Source of the DNA: an uncultured bacterium
GTDB taxonomy: Bacteria > Armatimonadota > UBA5829 > DSUL01
Assembly: GCA_937967775.1 (NCBI GenBank)
Contig: CALCJH010000166.1
Span: 1-6,440 of the forward strand
Length of the DNA: 6,440 nt
Direction of reading: 5' to 3'
The stretch's first letter is position 1. Each line of letters begins with the position of its first letter. The notes below the pieces were generated by a model, which was not told the origin of the DNA, did not search any database, and saw only the letters and a program-made list of their open reading frames with translations. Below, in pieces: positions 1 to 4,922 of the stretch. The position numbers and the translations under genes were made by a program.

Positions 1-1
1 T

Positions 2-526
2 GGCCGTCTGCTGCTCTATGAGTTCCCGAAGGGCGAGCAGTTCTTCGGACCTGCTCAGATCCAGGCGCGCGCCAATCAGAACACCGAGATATCGGAGCAG
101 ATGACGTTGTGGAACCAGCAGAAATCCAATGTCTACCGCGGGAACCTGCTGGTCATCCCCATCGAGGACGCACTGCTCTACATCGAGCCCATTTACCTGC
201 AATCCACCAATGCCAAGATCCCCGAGTTCAAGCGGGTGATCGTGGCGCTGGGCAACGAGATCACCATGCAGCCTACTTTGGCGGAAGCGCTGGACATTCT
301 GGTGGGCAGGAGGGGAGGGCCGGTGCCTCGCAGGGAAGCCAACGGAGTAGCTCTCGCGCCTGCTGCCGAGGAGCGCGCACCCGCTGCGGGCCGCGATCTG
401 ATCATACGTGCGCTAAAGGCTTACAATGAGTCTGTAGAGGCGCAGAGGCGCGGGGACTGGGCGGAGTATGGCCGCCGGCAGAAGGAGCTGGGCGAGCTGT
501 TGAGACAGGCGGCCGGCCGGGACTGA
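2..526 (+). CDS. UPF0182 family membrane protein, C-terminal fragment
   Basis: The reading frame is open from the window edge to a TGA at 524-526, giving 174 codons, so the start and most of the gene lie outside. Family members are usually around 900 residues, with several N-terminal membrane helices and a large non-cytoplasmic part. The fragment shows what I recognise as the conserved UPF0182 (COG1615) C-terminal block: LLLYEFPKGEQFFGPAQIQ, then ISEQMTLWNQQKSNVYRGNL, LLVIPIEDALLYIEPIYLQ and PEFKRVIVALGNEITM. A Gly/Arg/Ala/Pro-rich linker follows (about 335-395), then a charged helical tail with the family-typical GDWAEYGRRQKELGELL pattern. The family's function is unknown. It is on the same strand as the dcw cluster but 516 bp upstream, with its own promoter region in between, so it is probably not in the mraZ operon. 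The assignment rests on recalled family patterns, not on a search. Confidence 0.85.
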   Translation, partial: GRLLLYEFPKGEQFFGPAQIQARANQNTEISEQMTLWNQQKSNVYRGNLLVIPIEDALLYIEPIYLQSTNAKIPEFKRVIVALGNEITMQPTLAEALDILVGRRGGPVPRREANGVALAPAAEERAPAAGRDLIIRALKAYNESVEAQRRGDWAEYGRRQKELGELLRQAAGRD

Positions 527-608
527 CGGGCCACAAATCAGTCAGACATTACGGCCGCGGCGCGCCATGGGTTTACCCGCCGGAGACGCGCTTCGGCCTT
601 TCCCTCGC

Positions 609-637
609 TTGACAGGCTGAATCCACTGTTGTAGACT
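609..637 (+). promoter_or_regulatory. Sigma-70-like promoter, distal
   Basis: The -35 is a perfect TTGACA (609-614). A 17-bp spacer follows, then TAGACT (632-637) as the -10, matching four of six consensus positions. Transcription would begin near 644. That is about 400 bp before mraZ, so this promoter either gives mraZ a very long leader or drives a short untranslated RNA ending near the hairpin at 744-777. Prediction from sequence only. Confidence 0.5.
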
Positions 638-743
638 CTTCGCGTAAAGTCGCACGAAAGCGCATCTTTGTCTCCCTGGAGCTTTTCGTCAGTGCGGCTT
701 CCGGCTGTTGCGGCTTGGCCAGGGCTTTGACGGCCGGATCGGC

Positions 744-777
744 GAGCGCCCGCGACCACCCCCGATCGCGGGCGCTC
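744..777. other. Perfect 12-bp inverted repeat (hairpin)
   Basis: GAGCGCCCGCGA (744-755) and its exact reverse complement TCGCGGGCGCTC (766-777) are separated by the 10-nt loop CCACCCCCGA. The stem is very GC-rich and would be highly stable in RNA. It is not directly followed by a T run. The nearest, T5 at 804-808, is about 26 nt downstream, so a classical intrinsic terminator is doubtful. It lies about 100 nt into the transcript predicted from the promoter at 609-637. Confidence 0.6.
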
Positions 778-886
778 CGGTTGATGGCGCGGTCCACTGT
801 CTCTTTTTCCTTCCCGCCTGCCGTTCAGCTTCCGTCCGGCTTCCTGTGCATTCCCCGGCGCAGGTCTTCGTCTCGGCGGTTCCGAA

Positions 887-1003
887 GTTCACTGGTAGTC
901 AGGTGGATAAAAATTTTGATTTTCTTTGCCGATACTGCTTGACAGGGGCTTTTGGCTTCTGTATCATTGGGTCTACGAAAGCTAGATGGTAGTTCAATGG
1001 TAG
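887..1003 (+). repeat. Repeated GTTCAmTGGTAG element flanking the mraZ promoter
   Basis: GTTCACTGGTAG (887-898) and GTTCAATGGTAG (992-1003) match at 11 of 12 positions and lie 105 bp apart, one upstream and one downstream of the promoter at 939-967. A third, partial copy is GCTAGATGGTAG (981-992), so ATGGTAG occurs twice at an 11-bp period (986-992 and 997-1003). In E. coli, MraZ binds TGGG-type direct repeats separated by 5 nt, in phase with the helix. The TGGTAG-TTCAA-TGGTAG arrangement here has the same general form but a different core. I infer a candidate MraZ operator. Confidence 0.4.
939..967 (+). promoter_or_regulatory. Sigma-70-like promoter for the mraZ operon
   Basis: A perfect TTGACA (939-944), a 17-bp spacer and TATCAT (962-967) form a near-consensus promoter. 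The AT-rich stretch at 907-928, with A5, T4 and T4 tracts, sits about where an UP element would bind the RNA polymerase alpha subunit. Transcription would start at about 974, giving mraZ a 5' leader of about 70 nt. It is the strongest promoter candidate in the window and is correctly placed for the dcw operon. Confidence 0.7.
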
Positions 1004-1010
1004 CTTTCGT
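975..1010 (+). promoter_or_regulatory. Leader inverted repeat at the predicted mraZ transcript 5' end
   Basis: ACGAAAGCTA (975-984) and TAGCTTTCGT (1001-1010) are perfect 10-bp inverted repeats around a 16-nt loop. The left arm begins within a base or two of the predicted transcription start. In RNA this would be a 5'-terminal stem-loop that could stabilise the message. In DNA it could be an operator, since it overlaps the two ATGGTAG repeats. The sequence does not choose between these roles. Confidence 0.5.
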
Positions 1011-1015
1011 CGGCA

Positions 1016-1030
1016 GGGCTCCCGGAGCCC
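1016..1030 (+). promoter_or_regulatory. Short hairpin just upstream of the mraZ start
   Basis: GGGCTC (1016-1021) and GAGCCC (1025-1030) form a 6-bp GC-rich stem closed by CCG. The only GGAG in the leader (1024-1027) lies inside this hairpin, and the GTG start follows 12 nt after it with just a weak GGTGGTGG in between. The hairpin may therefore limit ribosome access to mraZ. Confidence 0.35.
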
Positions 1031-1042
1031 GGTGGTGGTGAA

Positions 1043-1534
1043 GTGGCAGACACACTCGGCAGCTTTATGGTTGGCACGTCCAGCCACACGATTGACCCGG
1101 ACGGGAGATTCATCATCCCTCAGAGGATGAGACGGACTCTCGGCAACAGCGTCGTCATCACGCGGGGCATCGAAGACTGCCTGTGGATGATGCCGGAAAA
1201 AGCGTTCGAGGAGATGGTGGCTCAGTGGAAGGAGCTCCAGTCTCCCTGGGATCAGAGTAGCCGGGTGGTCGGGCGGAGGTTCATCGGGCAGTCGGTCATT
1301 CTGGAGCCCGACCGCAATTCTCGCATTGTCATCCCGCAGCACCTGCGCGAGGCCGCCGGGCTGAGTGAAAACATTGTGGCGGTGGCCATCGGTGACCGGG
1401 TGGAGCTGTGGAGCGCCAAGAAGTGGGCCAGTTTTGACGAGAGCCTGACTCAGGAAGAGGTTCAGGCCGCTGTGGACAGGATGTTCTCGGGCGCGCGGCG
1501 CGAAGAGAACGCCGCGGAGGCCCCGGCGGCCTGA
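1043..1534 (+). CDS. mraZ: Transcriptional regulator MraZ
   Basis: MraZ is a ring-forming DNA-binding protein made of two AbrB-like (SpoVT/AbrB) half-domains. In E. coli it represses the dcw operon. Both half-domains are visible: HTIDPDGRFIIPQRMR with the DxxxR signature at D18-R22, and ILEPDRNSRIVIPQHLREAAGL with the second at D90-R94. At 163 aa it is slightly longer than the usual 140-150. The excess is a few N-terminal residues and an Ala/Glu-rich tail after about residue 150. The GTG at 1043 is the chosen start. ATG at 1067 (residue 9) would give an N-terminus closer to relatives but has no Shine-Dalgarno, while the GTG has a weak GGTGGTGG. It is first in the operon, ends 14 nt before rsmH, and probably controls its own promoter through the repeats at 887-1003 (inference). 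Confidence 0.95.
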   Translation: MADTLGSFMVGTSSHTIDPDGRFIIPQRMRRTLGNSVVITRGIEDCLWMMPEKAFEEMVAQWKELQSPWDQSSRVVGRRFIGQSVILEPDRNSRIVIPQHLREAAGLSENIVAVAIGDRVELWSAKKWASFDESLTQEEVQAAVDRMFSGARREENAAEAPAA

Positions 1535-1548
1535 AGGCTGATCGTCCC

Positions 1549-2436
1549 TTGGGCGGAGACGCCCCGTATCACATTCCCGCGATGGCGGGAGAGGTGCTGG
1601 AGCTGCTGGAGCCCGCAAACGGCGGGCTCTGGGTGGATTGCACCGTGGGGGGAGGGGGGCACGCGGCGCTGATCTGCGCCAGATTGGGTCCGGATGCCAC
1701 CCTGCTGGGTATAGACCGGGATCCGCTTGCGCTGGAGGCGGCCGCTGAAAGGCTGAAGGGGTGCTCGTGCCGGGTTGCGCTGGAAAGGGCCCATTTCAGC
1801 CGCGCCGGAGATCTGGTGGACCGGCTGGGCGGAAGCGTGTCGGGCGCACTCTGGGATCTGGGGGTCTCCAGCCACCAGTTGGATCGGGGAACAGGATTCT
1901 CGATCAGGGACCTGGACGCTCCGCTGGATATGCGGCAGGACCCGCAGCAGGATCTGTGCGCGGCGGACATCGTGAACCGCGCCGGTGAAAAAGAGATCGC
2001 GGACATTCTGTTCCGCAACTCAGACGAGAGGTTTTCCAGAAGGATCGCGGCCCGCATTGTGCGGGCCAGGCCGCTCAGGACCGTTGGGGACCTGATGCGA
2101 TGTGTGGACGAGGCGCTGCCCGCCGGATACCGCACGCGGGATGACGTGAAGCGGCGCGTCGCACAGGCCCTGAGGATGGAGGTCAACCGGGAACTGCAGG
2201 AGTTGCGGCAGTCGCTGGAGGCGGTCTGCCAGAGGCTGGTTCCCGGGGGCAGGGCGGTGGTCCTCTCCTATCATTCCGGGGAGGACAGGCTGGTAAAGCA
2301 GTTTTTCCGGAGCGCAGACCGGGAGGGATGGCTCAGGGTGCTGACTCCCCGGCCGCTCAGGCCTTCCGAAGAGGAGTGCCGCCGGAATCCAAGGGCGCGC
2401 CCGGCCAGGTTGAGGGCCGCCGAAAGGGTCCGGTGA
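1549..2436 (+). CDS. rsmH: 16S rRNA (cytosine-1402-N4)-methyltransferase RsmH
   Basis: RsmH (older name MraW) transfers a methyl group from S-adenosylmethionine to N4 of C1402 in 16S rRNA, tuning the ribosomal P site. Visible motifs are the SAM-binding VDCTVGGGGHA (about residues 29-39), GIDRDP with acidic D56, WDLGVSSHQLDRGTGFS (102-118), APLDMRQD (124-131), the NSDERFSRRIAARIV helix region, and a C-terminal NPRARPARLRAAERVR. At 295 aa it is close to the usual 300-315. Two positions differ from the common consensus: SSHQLD where SSPQLD is usual, and HSGEDR (242-247) where HSLEDR is usual. The start is a TTG at 1549 with GAAGG (1533-1537) overlapping the mraZ stop. The next in-frame ATG, residue 12, would remove part of the conserved N-terminus. 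It is tightly coupled to mraZ. Confidence 0.95.
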   Translation: MGGDAPYHIPAMAGEVLELLEPANGGLWVDCTVGGGGHAALICARLGPDATLLGIDRDPLALEAAAERLKGCSCRVALERAHFSRAGDLVDRLGGSVSGALWDLGVSSHQLDRGTGFSIRDLDAPLDMRQDPQQDLCAADIVNRAGEKEIADILFRNSDERFSRRIAARIVRARPLRTVGDLMRCVDEALPAGYRTRDDVKRRVAQALRMEVNRELQELRQSLEAVCQRLVPGGRAVVLSYHSGEDRLVKQFFRSADREGWLRVLTPRPLRPSEEECRRNPRARPARLRAAERVR

Positions 2437-2454
2437 TGCGGCGGAGATCTGGAG

Positions 2455-2892
2455 GTGGGTGGCAGACTCTGGACCCGCCCGCGGAAAGACCCGCGGAAGA
2501 AGGGAGGCAGGAAAGTGGTGGCAACGAAGCCAGCGGCGGGCACGAGAGCGCGTGTTGCCCGGCGCCGCTCCGCAGCAAAGCGAGGTGGCCGGGTGGTGAC
2601 AGTCGCTCTGGCGCTCGCTGCGTTGTGTATCCTTTGCCCTGCGGTTTACTTGCAGGGCTGTATGAAACTCGACGCCGCGACGGCGCGCCGGGCGGCGCTT
2701 CAGGCCGAGATCACCGGGATCGAGTGGACCAACTACCGTCTGGCCGGTGAGCGCGACGCGCTGATCTTCCCGGAGAGACTGAAGAAGATTGCCGAAGGCA
2801 CGGGCATGAGGTCCGTCGAGCCGTCGGCCCTGGTTCCGTGTCCGCTGCCTGCCAGGATGGCGAAAGCGGCGGACACCATGTCCGGGAGATAG
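2455..2892 (+). CDS. ftsL: Cell division protein FtsL (septum-formation bitopic protein)
   Basis: A small single-pass membrane protein in the FtsL position between rsmH and ftsI. FtsL links FtsB/DivIC to FtsW-FtsI and helps activate septal wall synthesis. The 145-residue product has a strongly basic cytoplasmic N-terminus (about 1-46), one hydrophobic helix (about 47-66, VVTVALALAALCILCPAVYL), a heptad-like helical stretch (about 70-105), then PERLKKIAEGTGMRSVEPSA, a pattern typical of FtsL/DivIC tails. FtsL sequences diverge widely, so synteny and topology carry the call. The start is uncertain: GTG 2455 has GGAG at 2443-2446, while GTG 2515 has the stronger AGGGAGG at 2501-2507 and would give 125 aa without affecting the membrane helix. 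It ends 37 nt before ftsI. Confidence 0.8.
   Translation: MGGRLWTRPRKDPRKKGGRKVVATKPAAGTRARVARRRSAAKRGGRVVTVALALAALCILCPAVYLQGCMKLDAATARRAALQAEITGIEWTNYRLAGERDALIFPERLKKIAEGTGMRSVEPSALVPCPLPARMAKAADTMSGR
2501..2507 (+). promoter_or_regulatory. Strong Shine-Dalgarno inside the longer ftsL reading frame
   Basis: AGGGAGG lies 7 nt before the in-frame GTG at 2515, with another GTG at 2518. It is the best Shine-Dalgarno near any start of this gene. If used, the true FtsL is about 20 residues shorter than the frame from 2455. Confidence 0.45.
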
Positions 2893-2929
2893 CATCAGGC
2901 ACGGGCTCCGGCGGCGTCTTGAGGGCGGG

Positions 2930-4750
2930 ATGGCGGGAATGGCCAGGCAGCAGACGGCAAGGCTGATGAAATGGAGGGCGGGAGTCTTCCGTTTCCTTCT
3001 GCTTGCGGCATATGCAGGGCTGCTGGTGCGTACGGGCTATCTGCAGACCGTCAAGGTGGAGGAGTTCCGCAAACTTGCTCAGAAGGACCGGAAGCAGGAG
3101 ACGGAACTCCCCGCGGAACGCGGCCGCATCCTGGACCGCAACGGACGCGTGTTGGCTTACAACGTCGAGGAGTGCACCGTCTACGTCACTCCCCGCATCA
3201 TCGGGGACAAGCGTCTCGCGGCGAAGGTCATCGCCCGGAACATCGGAGTCCCCGAGGAAGATGTGCTGTCCCTTCTCACCTCGCGGACGCGCCGGTTTGT
3301 TCTGGCCCGCTCCGTTCCGGTGGAAAACGCCGTACGGCTCCGGCAGGAGCTGCTTGCTCTCGGACCGGCGCCGCGCATCAATGGAGTGGAGGTGAAGCAC
3401 CGTTCGCGGCGGGTCTACCCTCTCGGCAGTGTGGGGGCCAAGGTCATCGGGGCGGTCAACTCGGCCGGAGTTCCCGTGGCCGGCGTGGAGGCGTGGGCGA
3501 ACGACCTCCTGAAAGGAAAGTCCGGGTTGCTTGAGGCGGACTTCGACCGCAGCGGGAGGCCCATCCCGACACGGCTGAGAAAGACTACTCCTCCACGGCC
3601 AGGGCGGGATGTCGTCCTGACAATAGACAGCCGCCTGCAGTTCGCCGTGGAACAGGCTCTGGAGGAGCAGGTCCGGAAGTTCGGCGCGTCCAGCGGGTCC
3701 TGTATCGTGATGGACCCGGCGACGGGCGAGATCCTGGCCCTGGCGGAGTATCCCTCGTTCGATCCCAACAGGTTGAAGCCAGAGGATGTTAAGAGCAGAC
3801 GGGTCGAGCCGTCTACGCTGACTCATCTTTACGAGCCGGGCTCCACAGTAAAGCTGTTCACCGCCGCAGCTGCCCTGGAACACGGTTTGAGCGGTGTCAC
3901 CACGCGATGCACCGGCGTCATCAAGGTGGGATCGGCCACCGTGCGGTGTCCCTGCTCCGTGAGGCGCACTGAGCCCGGCGCCCCGGTGACGGTGAAGCGG
4001 ATGCTCCAGTATTCCTGCAATACGGAAGCCGTCGCTCTGGCCCGCCGGATGGGCCCGGAGACTCTGTACCGCGAGCTTGAGAAGTTCGGGCTTCTGGACA
4101 AAGTGGAAGTTCGCGGGCTGGGCAGAACGGTGGCGGGCCGCCTTCCCGACCCCCGGAAGCCCGACCAGAAGTGGTCGCAGATGCGGCTGGCGAACGTGGC
4201 GTTCGGGCAGGGTGTGGCCACCAGCCGGATGGCGTTGACCGCCGCTTATGCGGCCGTGGCAAACGGTGGGACGCTCCTGCGTCCTCAGATCATTCGGGAG
4301 ATCCGGGATCCTTCGGGAGTGCGTGTGCAGGGATTCCGGCGGGACATACTCGGGCGCGTCCTGGAGCCTGAAGAGAGCGCTCGTTTGAAGGAGTATCTGG
4401 CTGCCGTCGTGACAGACGGCACGGGAAAGAACGCCGCTGTCGAGGGTGTCCCGACGGGCGGCAAGACGGGAAGCGCTCAGATCCCGGCCGCCGGTGGTCG
4501 CGGGTTTGAACCGGGCGGATACATCACCAGTTTTTGCGGCATCGCGCCGCTGGATGATCCGGCTGTGGTGGCGCTGGTGACGGTGGAGCGGCCCAGGGGT
4601 TCCACTCACGGGTCGGCGGTGGCCGCTCCGGTCTTCCGCCAGGTGGCCGCCAAGGCGCTGTGGTGCATCGGCAAGGCGGTCAGGAGCCACGTGGCCGGAC
4701 GTGGCGCGACGCAGGGTTTCGGAGGAGCCGGAAGGGCAACAGAAGGATAG
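2930..4750 (+). CDS. ftsI: Septal peptidoglycan D,D-transpeptidase FtsI (class B PBP)
   Basis: A class B penicillin-binding protein that cross-links septal peptidoglycan outside the membrane, working with FtsW. In the 606-residue product, a basic N-terminus is followed by a membrane anchor (about 18-36, VFRFLLLAAYAGLLVRTGYL). The dimerisation/pedestal domain has PAERGRILDRNGRVLA (about 61-76) and RRVYPLGSVGAKVIGAV. The transpeptidase domain begins near GRDVVLTIDSRLQFAVEQAL. All three catalytic motifs are present: SxxK in EPGSTVK (nucleophile S305, K308), SxN in YSCNTE (S362, N364) and KTG in GGKTGSAQ (K512-G514). No PASTA repeat is visible, unlike many Gram-positive and SpoVD-type relatives. 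The tail after about residue 585 is Gly/Arg-rich. The start is ATG 2930, with GAGGG at 2921-2925. ATG 2939 and ATG 2966 are alternatives that keep the anchor. Confidence 0.93.
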   Translation: MAGMARQQTARLMKWRAGVFRFLLLAAYAGLLVRTGYLQTVKVEEFRKLAQKDRKQETELPAERGRILDRNGRVLAYNVEECTVYVTPRIIGDKRLAAKVIARNIGVPEEDVLSLLTSRTRRFVLARSVPVENAVRLRQELLALGPAPRINGVEVKHRSRRVYPLGSVGAKVIGAVNSAGVPVAGVEAWANDLLKGKSGLLEADFDRSGRPIPTRLRKTTPPRPGRDVVLTIDSRLQFAVEQALEEQVRKFGASSGSCIVMDPATGEILALAEYPSFDPNRLKPEDVKSRRVEPSTLTHLYEPGSTVKLFTAAAALEHGLSGVTTRCTGVIKVGSATVRCPCSVRRTEPGAPVTVKRMLQYSCNTEAVALARRMGPETLYRELEKFGLLDKVEVRGLGRTVAGRLPDPRKPDQKWSQMRLANVAFGQGVATSRMALTAAYAAVANGGTLLRPQIIREIRDPSGVRVQGFRRDILGRVLEPEESARLKEYLAAVVTDGTGKNAAVEGVPTGGKTGSAQIPAAGGRGFEPGGYITSFCGIAPLDDPAVVALVTVERPRGSTHGSAVAAPVFRQVAAKALWCIGKAVRSHVAGRGATQGFGGAGRATEG

Positions 4751-4785
4751 GAACCAGCCGTTTTCCGCCGGCATCCTCCGGCTGC

Positions 4786-4854
4786 GGACCGCGCGAGACG
4801 AGCGGGGAAGGGGATTTATGGGCGAGCCTTTTTCCTGTCGCGCGGTCCTTTTTT
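4786..4854 (+). terminator. Intrinsic-terminator-like hairpin between ftsI and murE
   Basis: GGACCGCGCGA (4786-4796) and TCGCGCGGTCC (4838-4848) are perfect 11-bp inverted repeats directly followed by TTTTTTCTTTT (4849-4859). The 41-nt interior can form a second stem: 4806-4813 with 4828-4835, 8 bp of which three are G-U, leaving a 14-nt apical loop. A small hairpin, GCCGG/CCGGC with a CATCCT loop (4767-4782), precedes it. GC-rich stem plus U tract is the textbook layout, though the loop is longer than usual. It starts 35 nt after the ftsI stop and ends 45 nt before murE, so it should reduce or regulate read-through into murE and murF. Confidence 0.65.
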
Positions 4855-4922
4855 CTTTTCGTGGCGCGTCCGGCCGAAGGGCGTGCTGTTGCGGCTATCA
4901 TGACAGACGTGTTGACAGGTGA
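4818..4922 (+). CDS. Candidate 34-aa leader ORF overlapping the murE start
   Basis: ATG 4818 is preceded by GGGGAAGGGG (4804-4813), a good Shine-Dalgarno with about 6 nt between AAGG and the start, better than anything in front of murE. The frame runs 34 codons to TGA at 4920-4922, passing through the 3' arm of the terminator and 23 nt into murE in another frame. The predicted peptide is basic and Cys-rich (RRACCCGYHDRR) and resembles nothing I know. It may be a leader peptide that couples translation to murE expression, or chance. The ribosome-binding site and its placement are visible; the function is inference. Confidence 0.25.
   Translation: MGEPFSCRAVLFSFRGASGRRACCCGYHDRRVDR

Larger units (their letters stand above)
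527..1042. other. Long intergenic region upstream of the dcw cluster
   Basis: This gap of about 515 bp holds no convincing protein gene on either strand. Open frames here lack both a Shine-Dalgarno and a recognisable product. It does hold two sigma-70-like promoters (609-637, 939-967) that share the 10-mer GCTTGACAGG, and a perfect 12-bp hairpin (744-777). Between about 796 and 850 the + strand is pyrimidine-rich, including a T5 run at 804-808. An AT-rich patch (907-928) lies just upstream of the second promoter, followed by a structured mraZ leader. An 8-bp direct repeat, TGCGGCTT, occurs at 693-700 and 709-716. No clear intrinsic terminator follows the upstream gene. Confidence 0.8.

Noticed and set aside
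521..543. Hairpin GACTGA/TCAGTC at the UPF0182 stop as its terminator
   Set aside because: The stem is only 6 bp, has an 11-nt loop, includes the stop codon, and is not followed by a T run.
708..992. Plus-strand open frame in the intergenic region as a gene
   Set aside because: It has no good start site, its composition is low-complexity, it spans the hairpin and the mraZ promoter, and its product matches nothing recognisable.
975..1030. tRNA-like D-arm sequence (TAGTTCAATGGTAG)
   Set aside because: It resembles the D-arm of some tRNAs, but the following bases do not complete the D stem, no T-loop (GGTTCGA-type) follows, and no acceptor stem closes. The 10-bp palindrome explains the pairing better.
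2711..4774. Very long minus-strand open frame opposite ftsI
   Set aside because: The predicted protein has no recognisable domain, is rich in Arg, His, Pro and Gly, and mirrors a clearly coding + strand gene. Such antisense frames are common in GC-rich DNA. The same reasoning removes the long minus-strand frames at 899-1618, 2020-2895 and 4816-5718.
4660..4899. N-terminal extension of murE reaching back into ftsI
   Set aside because: The frame is open, but its 80 residues look non-coding, cross the terminator-like hairpin, and lie before the point where MurE homology begins.
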